Source: Rossellomorea sp. SC111 (GTDB lineage: Bacteria; Bacillota; Bacilli; Bacillales; Bacillaceae_B). Taken from it: a DNA stretch of 64,000 nt. Position 1 is the stretch's first letter; each line of letters begins with the position of its first letter. This document shows, in pieces, positions 8,098-20,307 of this stretch. A model generated the notes under the pieces. That model made no database searches and was not told the DNA's origin. It worked only from the letters and a program-made list of their open reading frames with translations. The position numbers and the translations under genes were made by a program. Location: the NCBI RefSeq assembly GCF_024733565.1, contig NZ_JANIOC010000007.1, positions 124,001-188,000 of the forward strand, written 5' to 3'.

Positions 8098-9207
8098 ATG
8101 ACATTGAAGTTCAAAACAAGAGAAGCGGTCACACATATCGCTCCATATGTGCTGGGGAAGACGCTTCTGGACTTAAAGAAGGAGCACGGGCTCAGTTCCA
8201 TCAGAAAGTTATCGGAAAATGAAAATATATATGGCTGCTCCCCGAAAGTGAAAGAGTGGTTTAAAAAAAACGGAAGCGACCTGTTTTTATATCCGGACGG
8301 GGCTGCGGTTGATCTGAGTCAAAAAGTTTCAGCGTTCTTAGGGGTTCCGATAGAACAACTCGTATTCGGCAACGGATCGGATGAAGTGATCCGGCTGTTG
8401 ACGAGGGCCTATTTGAATAGCGGCGACGAAGCGATCATGGCCGACGTGACGTTTCCCAGGTACCAGACCAATGTGTTGATAGAAGGAGGCACTCCGGTCA
8501 TTGTCCCTCTAGTAGACGGCACACATGACTTACAAGGGATGCTTGCTCATATCACACAAAAAACAAAGATCATCTTTGTGTGCAATCCGAATAATCCGAC
8601 GGGTACCATCGTCGGAAAAAAAGAGCTCCTGCATTTTATCGAGAGCGTACCGCCAGACATCCTGGTGGTGGTGGATGAAGCCTATATGGAGTACGTGACA
8701 ACCGATGATTATTTAGAAACCCTGCCGCTTCTGCCTGCATTCGAAAATTTGATCGTCCTCAGGACATTTTCGAAAATATATGGCCTTGCCGGACTAAGGG
8801 TCGGGTTCGGGGTCATGAATGAAGAAATAGCTGAACAGCTCCGTAAAGTGAAAGATGTCTTCAATGTGAATACCGTTGCTCAGAAATCGGCGATCATTGC
8901 CCTGGAAGATCAGGCGTTTATAAGGGAGTGCACCCATAAGAACGAACAGGGTCGTCGTTATTTGGAGAGGGAATTCGACCGATTGGGCTTATCCTATTTC
9001 CCTTCTCAATCGAACTTTATCATGGTGGACACAGGGTGGAATGGGGATGTGGTTTCCTATGAGCTTGTCAAAAGGGGTCTCGTCGTCCGTTCAGGAACGC
9101 TTCTCGGATATCCGACCACGGTCAGGGTCACGATTGGAACCGAAGAGGATAATAAACGATTCGTTGGGGCATTAAAATCCATTTTAAATAACGAAGGGGT
9201 GAAGTGA
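8098..9207 (+). CDS. HisC-like class I/II aminotransferase, probably aromatic (tyrosine)
   Basis: This 369-residue fold-type I PLP enzyme belongs to the histidinol-phosphate aminotransferase branch. The PLP lysine is Lys226 in TFSKIYGLAGLRVG, with CNPNNPTG and VVDEAY also visible. HisC-type enzymes of Bacillus also transaminate tyrosine and phenylalanine. It lies between hpd and homogentisate dioxygenase with no his genes nearby, so I infer that it makes 4-hydroxyphenylpyruvate from tyrosine. The ATG has GAGGG 7 bases upstream, and the stop is one base before the next gene. True histidine biosynthesis is the alternative role. Confidence 0.82.
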   Translation: MTLKFKTREAVTHIAPYVLGKTLLDLKKEHGLSSIRKLSENENIYGCSPKVKEWFKKNGSDLFLYPDGAAVDLSQKVSAFLGVPIEQLVFGNGSDEVIRLLTRAYLNSGDEAIMADVTFPRYQTNVLIEGGTPVIVPLVDGTHDLQGMLAHITQKTKIIFVCNPNNPTGTIVGKKELLHFIESVPPDILVVVDEAYMEYVTTDDYLETLPLLPAFENLIVLRTFSKIYGLAGLRVGFGVMNEEIAEQLRKVKDVFNVNTVAQKSAIIALEDQAFIRECTHKNEQGRRYLEREFDRLGLSYFPSQSNFIMVDTGWNGDVVSYELVKRGLVVRSGTLLGYPTTVRVTIGTEEDNKRFVGALKSILNNEGVK

Positions 9208-9208
9208 A

Positions 9209-9820
9209 ATGGATATCAAACCCCAGACGCTTGAGTGGCAGTCAGCTTATAAACTGATGATCGGCTCGATTCTGCCAAGGCCGATTGCCTTCGTATCATC
9301 CCTTGATGAAAAAGGAATTGCAAATCTGGCGCCTTACAGCTTCTTTACGGCGATTTCTGCAGAGCCTATGCTTGTCTGCTTCTCCCCGATGAGAAAAGGG
9401 AAGGATGGCAGCAAAAAGGATACCCTCCGAAACATCGAGGAAACGAAGGAATTTGTCATCAACATCGTCAGTGAAGAGTTCGTGGAGGAGATGAACAACT
9501 GTGCCATTGAATTTGAATCCGTCGTTGATGAATTTGCACAGGTCGGGCTTACGAAGAAAGAATCGATCACGGTAAAACCGCCGGGTGTAACCGAAAGCAA
9601 GGTTCAATTGGAATGTGTTCTTCATGACGTACTTCACTTCGGTGATCATCCAGGTGCAGGGAGCCTGATCATCGGGAAGGTTGAATGTGTGAGAATCAAT
9701 GATGAACTCTATTATGACGGGAAAATAGATTCAGAGAAACTCAAACCGGTGGGAAGGCTTGCCGGTCAGATGTACACCAAACCATTATCCGATTCATTTG
9801 AATTGATTCGAAAAAGGTGA
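9209..9820 (+). CDS. flavin reductase-like (flavoredoxin family) protein
   Basis: This 203-residue protein is a split-barrel FMN-binding domain of the flavin reductase-like family, shown by LPRPIAFVSSLDEKGIANLAPYS near the N terminus and GSLIIGKV later. Such proteins either reduce free flavin for a monooxygenase or carry electrons as flavoredoxins. Its place inside a tightly packed tyrosine catabolism operon suggests a role with an aromatic compound, but no flavin monooxygenase gene is in the window. It begins one base after the aminotransferase stop. The substrate cannot be read from the sequence. Confidence 0.75.
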   Translation: MDIKPQTLEWQSAYKLMIGSILPRPIAFVSSLDEKGIANLAPYSFFTAISAEPMLVCFSPMRKGKDGSKKDTLRNIEETKEFVINIVSEEFVEEMNNCAIEFESVVDEFAQVGLTKKESITVKPPGVTESKVQLECVLHDVLHFGDHPGAGSLIIGKVECVRINDELYYDGKIDSEKLKPVGRLAGQMYTKPLSDSFELIRKR

Positions 9821-9826
9821 TATGAC

Positions 9827-10810
9827 GTGAAGCTTGTTAGTTTTATAAAAGAAGGAGAAGTGAGGCTCGGAATCGTTCAGGATGATCTTGTCGTGGACAT
9901 CCATGCTGTAAGCGGAGGATACCTCCCTAAAGGTATGTTATCCATCATCGATCTTGGTGATGCAGGACTGAAACGGATGAAAGAGCTGGGCGCTTTTTCA
10001 GAGGGAGACGAAGGAGTGTATCCATTACGGAACGTCACACTGAAGGCCCCGATTCCAAGACCTGTCAGCATCAGGGATTTTTATGCGTTTGAAGAGCATG
10101 TGAAAACGGCCCGTAAACGGAGGGGGCTCGACGTGGTACCGGAATGGTATGACTTCCCAGTCTTCTATTTCACCAATCATTTGGCCGTCAAGGGCCCCCT
10201 TGATCACATTGAAAGGCCGGCTGGATGTGAGTGGCTGGATTATGAACTGGAAATTGCCTGTGTCATCGGTAAAGAAGGCAGGAACATTTCCCGCGACAAT
10301 GCGGAAGACTTCATTTACGGATATATGATCATGAACGACTGGAGTGCAAGGGACATTCAGAAGCATGAAATGAAAGTCGGACTCGGTCCCGCGAAAGGAA
10401 AAGATTTTGCCACGTCTTTCGGTCCCTATCTAGTGACGAAGGATGAGATGGATGCTTATCGCAGAGGTGACCGTCTTGACCTTCCCATGACGGCAAAAGT
10501 GAATGGGAAGCTCTTATCACAAGGGAATTATCAGGATATTCATTATACATTTGGAGACATGATTGAACGCGCATCGAAAGACGTCACCCTGTATCCCGGT
10601 GAGGTGGTCGGATCCGGTACGGTTGGAACCGGCTGTATTTTAGAACTTGGTCCCGAGAAGCATCCGTGGTTGAAGCCCGGGGATGTGGTGGAATTAGAGA
10701 TTAAGGGGTTAGGAGTTTTAAAGAATACGATTGCAGAGAGAAGAGAGGAGGAAGACCATGTACTATCGACAAATGGGGAGCATACCTCACAAACGTCACA
10801 CCATGTTTAA
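9827..10810 (+). CDS. fumarylacetoacetate hydrolase family protein
   Basis: This 327-residue FAH-family enzyme would split fumarylacetoacetate to fumarate and acetoacetate, the last tyrosine degradation step. The metal-binding region is visible in LDYELEIACVIGKEGRNIS and GYMIMNDWSARDIQ, followed by GPAKGKDFATSFGPYLVT. It starts at a GTG with AAGGTGA upstream. The coding frame runs past the ribosome site of homogentisate dioxygenase and 53 bases into that gene. This gives an unusual charged tail (REEEDH...TSHHV) after the normal ILKNTI-type ending, so the original stop was probably lost. A 2-hydroxyhepta-diene-dioate-type activity cannot be excluded. Confidence 0.83.
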   Translation: MKLVSFIKEGEVRLGIVQDDLVVDIHAVSGGYLPKGMLSIIDLGDAGLKRMKELGAFSEGDEGVYPLRNVTLKAPIPRPVSIRDFYAFEEHVKTARKRRGLDVVPEWYDFPVFYFTNHLAVKGPLDHIERPAGCEWLDYELEIACVIGKEGRNISRDNAEDFIYGYMIMNDWSARDIQKHEMKVGLGPAKGKDFATSFGPYLVTKDEMDAYRRGDRLDLPMTAKVNGKLLSQGNYQDIHYTFGDMIERASKDVTLYPGEVVGSGTVGTGCILELGPEKHPWLKPGDVVELEIKGLGVLKNTIAERREEEDHVLSTNGEHTSQTSHHV

Positions 10811-11903
10811 AAAGGACGACGGCACCCTCTACAGGGAGCAGGTGATGGGGACGAAGGGATTCTCGGGAACACAGTCGATTCTGTATCATCATCATTTGCC
10901 GACGGCGGTGGCGAAAACAGAGTATTTAGGCAGTTATATGCCGGAATTTGAGGAAGAGGGTGCTCTGCGCCATCGACATTTCTTTACAGACAAGGTAGAA
11001 AAGAAAGGCTGTGCCTTAAAGAGCCGGGAGTATTTACTTGGTAATTCCGATTTATTGATTGGAACTGCCTATGTCACAGAAGAGATGAAAAGCTTTTACC
11101 GGAATGGTGATGGAGATGAGATGCTTTATATCCATTTTGGTAAAGGAAAGGTAGAGACGATGTTCGGAACGATCACATATGGAAAAGGTGATTATGTGGT
11201 GATTCCGATCGGCACCATCTACCGAGTACTTCCAGAAGAAGAGACGAAGATGCTGATCGTCGAGTCATTCAGCCAGATCACCACTCCTCGTCGCTACCGA
11301 AACGAGTACGGGCAGCTGCTGGAACACAGTCCATTCTGTGAACGGGATCTGCGTGGCCCGGAAAAGCTAGAAACCAAGGATGAAAAGGGCGAGTTTGAAG
11401 TGATCACCAAGTCAAGGGGTGCGCTCCATTCCCACGTGTTGAATCATCATCCACTGGACGTCGTCGGATGGGATGGATATTTGTATCCATGGGTATTCAA
11501 CATAGAGGATTTCGAGCCGATCACCGGTCGTGTCCATCAGCCGCCGCCTGTTCATCAAACGTTTGAAGGGTATAACTTTGTGGTCTGCTCATTCGTGCCG
11601 AGATTATATGATTACCATCCGGAATCGATTCCGGCTCCGTATAATCACAGCAACGTGAATAGTGATGAGCTCCTCTACTATGTAGAAGGAAACTTCATGA
11701 GCAGAAAAGGAATCAAGAAAGGATCGATTACCCTCCATCCGAGCGGAATTCCACACGGACCTCATCCAGGAACGACGGAAGCCAGTATCGGAAAAAAAGA
11801 AACGTTGGAGCTCGCTGTCATGATCGATACCTTCAAGCCGTTGAAAATTGTCAAAAAAGCTAACGATGTCGAAGATAAGAATTATATGTATACATGGGTA
11901 TAG
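10758..11903 (+). CDS. hmgA: homogentisate 1,2-dioxygenase
   Basis: This 381-residue cupin-fold iron enzyme opens the homogentisate ring to maleylacetoacetate. The iron ligands are visible as His297 and Glu304 in PYNHSNVNSDELLYY and a histidine of HPSGIPHGPHPG. MYYRQMGSIPHKRHT is the typical start of the Bacillus-type short form, and GAGAGGAGGAAG precedes the ATG at 10758. It overlaps the end of the preceding hydrolase gene by 53 bases in another frame. A clear terminator at 11907-11949 ends the operon. No maleylacetoacetate isomerase gene is present here. Confidence 0.93.
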   Translation: MYYRQMGSIPHKRHTMFKKDDGTLYREQVMGTKGFSGTQSILYHHHLPTAVAKTEYLGSYMPEFEEEGALRHRHFFTDKVEKKGCALKSREYLLGNSDLLIGTAYVTEEMKSFYRNGDGDEMLYIHFGKGKVETMFGTITYGKGDYVVIPIGTIYRVLPEEETKMLIVESFSQITTPRRYRNEYGQLLEHSPFCERDLRGPEKLETKDEKGEFEVITKSRGALHSHVLNHHPLDVVGWDGYLYPWVFNIEDFEPITGRVHQPPPVHQTFEGYNFVVCSFVPRLYDYHPESIPAPYNHSNVNSDELLYYVEGNFMSRKGIKKGSITLHPSGIPHGPHPGTTEASIGKKETLELAVMIDTFKPLKIVKKANDVEDKNYMYTWV

Positions 11904-11906
11904 AAG

Positions 11907-11949
11907 AATCAATCCAGGGGCCCGGCTTTCTGGATTGATTCTTTTTTTG
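11907..11949 (+). terminator. rho-independent terminator after hmgA
   Basis: GAATCAATCCAG (11907-11918) pairs exactly with CTGGATTGATTC (11931-11942) and is followed by seven T. The following stretch to about 12240 is AT-rich and holds no gene that I can support. Confidence 0.92.
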
Positions 11950-12246
11950 TGGAATGGAAAAAGCATCTCGCTTAAAAAGACAGAAACATTCTCCATTGTA
12001 AGATAGTGAAAAGGATGCACCTGTCCCGATCCGCCTGGGTACAAACTCCCCGAACCCCCATTCCTGTAGGATTTTGTCGAAAAATTTTCGACTGAGATAT
12101 TTGCCACTTCTGAATGGCCATTCACCCCTTAAATGAAAAAAATCTCATAAAATTTTTTCTCACCATAAACTCTATTAGGACAAAGATGTAAGCGTTTACT
12201 TATAATCAGATTAATCTAAATAGTCAAATAATTTACAAAAACCCTG

Positions 12247-12275
12247 TTGACCTTCCTGTGAAACGGGAGTAATAT
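12247..12275 (+). promoter_or_regulatory. putative sigma-A promoter for ilvE-ilvD
   Basis: TTGACC at 12247-12252, a 17-base spacer and TAATAT at 12270-12275 form a good promoter. It leaves a leader of about 145 bases before ilvE. The leader has a GC-rich segment at 12293-12340 but no T-box sequence. Confidence 0.65.
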
Positions 12276-12377
12276 TGTCCTCAATATAAAAACCTGAGCC
12301 GGCGGGAAGCGGCAGTCATAAACCGATTCAGCCCCCTTTCAACAGGCTTACAGTCAACGTACTTTCGTTGCAAAAAT

Positions 12378-12392
12378 AAATTTCTGAATAAT
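12378..12392 (+). promoter_or_regulatory. candidate CodY box upstream of ilvE
   Basis: AAATTTCTGAATAAT matches the CodY consensus AATTTTCWGAAAATT at 12 of 15 positions. It lies downstream of the predicted promoter, where a bound protein could block elongation. CodY control of ilv genes is established in Bacillus; binding here is inferred. Confidence 0.4.
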
Positions 12393-12426
12393 CAAATAAA
12401 TTTCAACCGGGAAAGGAATGATTAAC

Positions 12427-13326
12427 ATGAACGAACAGTGGATCTACTTAGACGGGCAATACGTAAAAAAGGAAGACGCAGTTGTATCTGTGTACGACCA
12501 TGGTTTTCTATATGGAGATGGAGTGTTCGAAGGGATTCGAATGTACGATGGGAACGTGTTCCGTCTGGAAGAACATGTTGATCGCCTTTATGACTCTGCC
12601 AAATCCATCATGTTGCACATTGAGCTATCTAAAGATGAGATGAGCGACATTATCGTTGATACATTGAAAAAAAATCAGCTGGAAAATGCCTACATACGGG
12701 TGGTCATCTCCAGGGGTGTTGGAAACTTGGGATTGGATCCATTCACTTGTAGAAAGCCACAGATCATCGTCATCGCAGAACAGCTGGCCCTTTTCCCTAA
12801 AAGCTTATACGAAACAGGCATTGATATCGTTACCGTTGCTAGCCGGAGAAATCGTGCGGATGTTCTCTCACCTAAAGTCAAATCATTAAACTACTTAAAT
12901 AATATTCTCGTTAAAATCGAAGCAAATCTTGCAGGCGTAAGCGAAGCGTTGATGTTGAACGATCAGGGATATGTAGCAGAAGGATCTGCGGATAACATCT
13001 TCATCGTGAAAAAAGGGAAAATCCTTACGCCGCCAGGATATGTAGGGGCACTGGAAGGGATCACGCGGAATGCCATCATCGAAATCGCCGAAAAATCAGG
13101 TTTCGTGATGAAAGAAGAAGTTTTCACCCGGCATGATGTATATACAGCAGATGAAGTGTTCTTAACAGGGACAGCCGCTGAAGTCATCGCCGTTGTAAAA
13201 GTTGATGGACGTGTCATCGGAGACGGAAAACCTGGGAAGTATACGAATCAATTATTGCAGGAATTCAGAAACACTGTCACGCAGGATGGAAGAAAAGTTT
13301 ACAAACAAAATGCTCAAGTCGGCTAA
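12427..13326 (+). CDS. ilvE: branched-chain amino acid aminotransferase
   Basis: This 299-residue fold-type IV PLP enzyme carries out the last transamination to valine, leucine and isoleucine. MNEQWIYLDGQ, DHGFLYGDGVFEGIR and the PLP lysine Lys152 in VKSLNYLNN are visible, along with EGSADNIFIV and TGTAAEV. I use the ATG at 12427 because the GGGAAAGGA ribosome site ends 9 bases upstream. An ATG at 12418 sits directly on that site and is unlikely. It is followed after 15 bases by ilvD and forms the first part of the branched-chain operon, upstream of the T-box. Confidence 0.93.
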   Translation: MNEQWIYLDGQYVKKEDAVVSVYDHGFLYGDGVFEGIRMYDGNVFRLEEHVDRLYDSAKSIMLHIELSKDEMSDIIVDTLKKNQLENAYIRVVISRGVGNLGLDPFTCRKPQIIVIAEQLALFPKSLYETGIDIVTVASRRNRADVLSPKVKSLNYLNNILVKIEANLAGVSEALMLNDQGYVAEGSADNIFIVKKGKILTPPGYVGALEGITRNAIIEIAEKSGFVMKEEVFTRHDVYTADEVFLTGTAAEVIAVVKVDGRVIGDGKPGKYTNQLLQEFRNTVTQDGRKVYKQNAQVG

Positions 13327-13341
13327 GTTGGAGGTGATGAC

Positions 13342-15009
13342 GTGCGAAGTGACATGATCAAGAAAGGGATCGACCGGGCTCCCCACCGCAGTTTACTATA
13401 TGCGACGGGAGTCAAGCTCGAAGACATGGAAAAACCATTTATCGGGGTATGTAACTCTTACATCGACATCATACCCGGTCATATGCATTTAAACGGATTC
13501 GCCCAGGTGGTGAAAGAAGCGATCCGGGAAGCGGGGGGAATCCCGTTCGAATTCAATACGATCGGTGTCGATGACGGAATCGCCATGGGTCATATCGGGA
13601 TGAGGTACTCACTCCCGAGTAGGGAACTGATCGCCGACTCAGCAGAAACCGTCATCAACGCTCACTGGTTCGACGGAGTGTTCTACATTCCGAACTGTGA
13701 CAAGATCACACCGGGAATGCTGATGGCATCAGTCAGAACCAATGTCCCTTCCGTTTTTGTATCGGGTGGCCCGATGGAAGCAGGTGTTTCGAGCGATGGA
13801 AAGCCTTTGTCCCTCGTATCTGTATTCGAAGGGGTTGGAGCTCATCAGTCAGGAAGGATGACGGCGGAACAACTTCTCGACATTGAAGCCAATGCTTGTC
13901 CGACTTGCGGATCATGTTCTGGGATGTTCACGGCGAATTCCATGAATTCCTTGATGGAAATGCTAGGAATGGCTCCACCGGGGAACGGGACGATCGTAGC
14001 CACCTCCGAAGAACGGCACAAATTGATCAAGGACGCAGCGAAACATCTTGTAGAAATGGTGAAAAAAGATATCAAGCCACGAGATATCATAACGAAGGAC
14101 ACGATCGATGACGCATTCGCCTTGGATATGGCGATGGGCGGTTCAACGAATACCGTCCTCCACACCCTCGCGATTGCCAATGAGGCGGAAATCGACTATG
14201 ACATCAATCGGATCAATAAAGTCGCTGAACGGGTTCCCTATTTATCCAAGATAAGCCCGGCATCCGATTACTCCATGCAGGATGTTCACAATGCTGGAGG
14301 GGTCAGCGCCATCATTAAAGAGTTGTGTGAAATGGGAGCCGTACACAAAGACCGCATCACCGTTACTGGAAAATCCCTTTATGAAAATGTGAAGGATGCT
14401 CATATTCAAAATGATGATGTCATCCGCCGCAGGGAAGATGCCCACAGTCCAGTCGGAGGATTATCCGTCCTTTTCGGGAATATTGCTCCAAATGGCGGTG
14501 TCATCAAGGTAGGGGCAGTCGACCCATCCATTAAAACATTCATGGGCGAAGCGATTGTATATGAATCACAGGATGAGGCCCTTGCCGGAATCGAAAGCGG
14601 AGAAGTAAAAGAAGGTCATGTTGTCGTTATCAGATATGAAGGTCCAAAGGGCGGACCGGGAATGCCGGAGATGCTGGCACCGACGGCAGCCATTGCAGGA
14701 CGCGGGCTTGAGAAGCAAGTCGCACTCATGACAGACGGCAGATTTTCAGGAGCATCCCGGGGCATTTCAATCGGGCATGTCTCCCCTGAAGCAGCTGAAG
14801 GAGGGCCGATCGGCGTGGTGGAAAATGGAGATCCCATCTTCATTGATCTCACGAACCGGACGATTTCCCTTATGGTTTCTGAAGAAGAATTGAAGTTCAG
14901 ACAACAGGAGTGGGTACAGCCTCCTCCGAAAATCAAAAAAGGGTATCTTGCAAGATATGCCAAACTTGTAACATCAGCTAGTACAGGTGGAATCTTGAAA
15001 ACGGAATAA
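13342..15009 (+). CDS. ilvD: dihydroxy-acid dehydratase
   Basis: This 555-residue iron-sulfur enzyme dehydrates 2,3-dihydroxy acids to 2-oxoisovalerate and 2-oxo-3-methylvalerate. The cluster-binding cysteines are visible in NCDKITPGM and [17 protein letters not shown], and the C-terminal [11 protein letters not shown] is typical. It starts with GTG after GGAGGTGATG. The gene has the normal length and no defects. Transcription can continue into the T-box region that follows, or ilvE-ilvD may end there when charged tRNA is abundant. Confidence 0.95.
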   Translation: MRSDMIKKGIDRAPHRSLLYATGVKLEDMEKPFIGVCNSYIDIIPGHMHLNGFAQVVKEAIREAGGIPFEFNTIGVDDGIAMGHIGMRYSLPSRELIADSAETVINAHWFDGVFYIPNCDKITPGMLMASVRTNVPSVFVSGGPMEAGVSSDGKPLSLVSVFEGVGAHQSGRMTAEQLLDIEANACPTCGSCSGMFTANSMNSLMEMLGMAPPGNGTIVATSEERHKLIKDAAKHLVEMVKKDIKPRDIITKDTIDDAFALDMAMGGSTNTVLHTLAIANEAEIDYDINRINKVAERVPYLSKISPASDYSMQDVHNAGGVSAIIKELCEMGAVHKDRITVTGKSLYENVKDAHIQNDDVIRRREDAHSPVGGLSVLFGNIAPNGGVIKVGAVDPSIKTFMGEAIVYESQDEALAGIESGEVKEGHVVVIRYEGPKGGPGMPEMLAPTAAIAGRGLEKQVALMTDGRFSGASRGISIGHVSPEAAEGGPIGVVENGDPIFIDLTNRTISLMVSEEELKFRQQEWVQPPPKIKKGYLARYAKLVTSASTGGILKTE

Positions 15010-15019
15010 GTGAAAGCGT

Positions 15020-15310
15020 TGAAGAGGTAAAAGGATTGGGAACTGTATTTTCAGAGAGCTGGTGGTGCTGCAAACCAGTAATACAACCAATACCGACATC
15101 CCCTCTGAGTATCGTTCTGAACCGTGTAAGTAGGAACGATCGAGTAGATGATACTCGTTACAAAAACAAAGGCTGGTGAAACCGATCAGCCTGCAAAGGG
15201 AGATGCTTTGGCATCTCTGAACTAGGGTGGTACCGTGGAAAGGAAATAAGGCCTTTTCGCCCCTGCGAAAGATGAACTCTGTCGTAGTGGGTGGAAAGGT
15301 CTTTTTTGTT
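15020..15310 (+). ncRNA. T-box riboswitch upstream of ilvB (probably tRNA-Leu sensing)
   Basis: The 373-base gap between ilvD and ilvB holds a T-box leader. Stem I elements AGAGAGCTGGTGG and AAACCAG are followed by the invariant AGGGTGGTACCG at 15224-15235. A terminator at about 15247-15308 (AGGCCTTTTCGCCC with GGGTGGAAAGGT, then six T) comes last. Uncharged tRNA pairing would favour the antiterminator and allow ilvB expression. A CTC triplet at 15154-15156 is a candidate leucine specifier, in line with the Bacillus subtilis ilv-leu leader, but I could not fold stem I to prove it. Confidence 0.92.
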
Positions 15311-15382
15311 TGAATAATTTGATGAAAAACGTTCAGGGGAAAATCAATCATAGCAATTCAAAAAGGAGAGGAGAGATAGGCA

Positions 15383-17104
15383 ATGAGGGCAAAAGTTGAG
15401 GCAGAACTGGCTTCACAGAAACTGGCGGAATATGTAAACGGTGCTGATATGCTCATGAAGTCGTTGAAGGAGGAAAAGGTTGAGATTCTTTTTGGATACC
15501 CTGGAGGTGCGGTCTTGCCGATTTACGATGCTCTTTACAAAGCCCCGATCAAGCACGTACTCGCCCGTCATGAGCAAGGAGCCATCCACGCGGCGGAAGG
15601 ATACGCCAGGGTATCGGGAAAACCGGGTGTGGTCATCGCCACTTCAGGACCCGGTGCAACGAATCTCGTGACAGGGATCGCTGATGCCATGATGGACTCC
15701 TTGCCTCTGGTCGTTTTTACGGGGCAGGTCGCTTCAGGGGTGATCGGGACCGACGCATTCCAGGAAGCGGACGTGGTAGGCATTACGATGCCGATTACAA
15801 AGCATAATTACCAGGTGCGGGATCTCAAAGATTTACCGAGGATTGTGAAGGAAGCTTTTCACATTGCGTCAACGGGCAGGCCGGGACCGGTACTCGTAGA
15901 TATTCCGAAAGATTTGACTCTGCAGCAAGCGTATCCCGTTCATGAAGTGGAGATGGATCTCCCTGGATATCAGCCTAATTTCCAACCTAATCCCCTCCAA
16001 ATCAAAAAACTGGTGGATGCGATCAAGGTTTCGAATCAGCCCGTCATCTTAGCGGGTGCGGGAGTCCTCCACGGAAAGGCCACAGAGGAATTGAAGACCT
16101 TCGCTGAACAATATGACATCCCGGTGATCCACACCTTATTAGGATTAGGGGGATTCCCGGCAGACCATTCCCTGTTTCTTGGCATGGCAGGGATGCACGG
16201 GTGTTATGCAAGTAATATGGCCATCCATGAATGTGACTTGCTCATTAATATCGGTGCCCGTTTTGATGACAGGTTAACCGGGAATCTTGCTACCTTTGCA
16301 CCAAGGGCCAAAGTGGTGCATATCGACATCGACCCTGCTGAGATCGGGAAGAACGTTGAAACCCAGATCCCGATCGTGGCCGATGCGAAACAGGCGCTTG
16401 CCAGACTCCTCCAGCATGAGCCCGAGAAGCCTGATTTTGATGCCTGGCATCAGCATCTTAAGTCATACAAAAGGGAATATCCTTTCTGGTATAACCAGGC
16501 TCATGATGTGTTATCCCCTCAGCGTTTGATTGAGCAGGTGTACGAAATGACGAATGGGGAAGCCGTCGTCACAACCGATGTTGGACAGCATCAAATGTGG
16601 GCGGCCCAATACTATTCTTTTAAAAAGCCGAATAACTGGGTCACATCCGGAGGACTTGGAACGATGGGATTCGGATTCCCCGCAGCCATCGGGGCACAGC
16701 TGGCCAATCCCGACAATACGGTGGTTGCGTTTGTAGGAGATGGGGGATTCCAGATGACTCTCCAGGAGCTTGTTCTCCTGAAAGAGCTGAACCTTCCCGT
16801 TAAAGTGGTCCTCCTCAATAACGGCACACTTGGAATGGTGAGACAGTGGCAGGAAACATTCTTCGAAAAGAGGTATTCACAATCAGTGTTCTCCACCCAG
16901 CCTGATTTTGTGAAGCTGGCCGAATCATATGGGATCAAGGGGTATCAAGTGAAGACCCAGGAGGAAGTCGATTCTGTTTTAAAAGAAGCCTTAACAAGTG
17001 ATGAACCGGTGCTCATCGATTGCTGGGTGAACCCGAAGGAAAATGTCTACCCGATGGTGGCTCCAGGAAAAGGATTACACGAAATGTTAGGGGTGAAACC
17101 ATGA
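15383..17104 (+). CDS. ilvB: acetolactate synthase large subunit
   Basis: This 573-residue thiamine-diphosphate and FAD-dependent enzyme condenses pyruvate with pyruvate or 2-oxobutyrate. [16 protein letters not shown] carries the catalytic glutamate. The [12 protein letters not shown]...[12 protein letters not shown] segment is the cofactor-binding GDG...NN motif. The ATG follows AAAGGAGAGGAGAG. The TGA stop overlaps the ilvH ATG by 4 bases, so the regulatory subunit is translationally coupled. It is the first gene after the T-box. Confidence 0.95.
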   Translation: MRAKVEAELASQKLAEYVNGADMLMKSLKEEKVEILFGYPGGAVLPIYDALYKAPIKHVLARHEQGAIHAAEGYARVSGKPGVVIATSGPGATNLVTGIADAMMDSLPLVVFTGQVASGVIGTDAFQEADVVGITMPITKHNYQVRDLKDLPRIVKEAFHIASTGRPGPVLVDIPKDLTLQQAYPVHEVEMDLPGYQPNFQPNPLQIKKLVDAIKVSNQPVILAGAGVLHGKATEELKTFAEQYDIPVIHTLLGLGGFPADHSLFLGMAGMHGCYASNMAIHECDLLINIGARFDDRLTGNLATFAPRAKVVHIDIDPAEIGKNVETQIPIVADAKQALARLLQHEPEKPDFDAWHQHLKSYKREYPFWYNQAHDVLSPQRLIEQVYEMTNGEAVVTTDVGQHQMWAAQYYSFKKPNNWVTSGGLGTMGFGFPAAIGAQLANPDNTVVAFVGDGGFQMTLQELVLLKELNLPVKVVLLNNGTLGMVRQWQETFFEKRYSQSVFSTQPDFVKLAESYGIKGYQVKTQEEVDSVLKEALTSDEPVLIDCWVNPKENVYPMVAPGKGLHEMLGVKP

Positions 17105-17625
17105 GGAAACGGATTGTAACGGCACTTGTTCATAACCGGAGCGGTGTCTTGAACCGGGTGACCGGATTGTTTACAAAGCGTCAGTTCAATATCGAAAGCA
17201 TTTCCGTCGGATATACAGAAACGGAAGGAATTTCAAGGATGACCTTTGTCGTCAATGTAGAAGACGATCGCAAAATCGAGCAGCTGTTAAAACAGCTCCA
17301 TAAACAGATCGATGTCCTCAAGGTTTCCGACATCACAGATCAAGGTGTCGTCGCCAGGGAGCTCGCACTCATCAAGGTGCTGAGTACAGGGCAGACCAGG
17401 TCGGAAATCAACGGAATCGTGGAACCGTTCAGAGCTGCCATCATTGATGTGGCAAGGGACAGCGTAACCGTCCAGGTAACGGGGGAAACCTCCAAGATAG
17501 AAGCGATCATTGACCTATTAAGGCCTTATGGGATCAAAGAAATTGCCCGAACAGGCATCACGGCATTCGCCAGGGGAAATGGAAAGTCGGTCACAGACCT
17601 GAAACAGTATTCAATTGTGAATTAG
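17101..17625 (+). CDS. ilvH: acetolactate synthase small (regulatory) subunit
   Basis: This 174-residue ACT-domain protein gives valine feedback and full activity to Ilv[21 protein letters not shown] is the usual N terminus with the ACT ligand site, and the second half has the ACT-like C-terminal domain ([16 protein letters not shown]). The start at 17101 gives a 4-base ATGA overlap with ilvB and has GGGGTG upstream. Confidence 0.93.
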   Translation: MRKRIVTALVHNRSGVLNRVTGLFTKRQFNIESISVGYTETEGISRMTFVVNVEDDRKIEQLLKQLHKQIDVLKVSDITDQGVVARELALIKVLSTGQTRSEINGIVEPFRAAIIDVARDSVTVQVTGETSKIEAIIDLLRPYGIKEIARTGITAFARGNGKSVTDLKQYSIVN

Positions 17626-20248
<2,623 letters not shown>

Positions 20249-20253
20249 ACAGC

Positions 20254-20277
20254 GGGAGCCTTGAATTTCAAGGCTCC
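20254..20277 (+). other. intercistronic hairpin between leuA and leuB
   Basis: GGAGCCTTGAA (20255-20265) and its complement TTCAAGGCTCC (20267-20277) form an 11-bp stem with no T run after it. It is more likely an mRNA stabilising or processing element than a terminator. Confidence 0.6.
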
Positions 20278-20307
20278 TCCTAAATCCAAAAACAGGAGGT
20301 AATTCTA

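Noticed and set aside
15050-15070. CodY box upstream of ilvB (GTATTTTCAGAGAGC)
   Set aside because: It has four or more mismatches and coincides with conserved T-box stem I sequence that explains it better.
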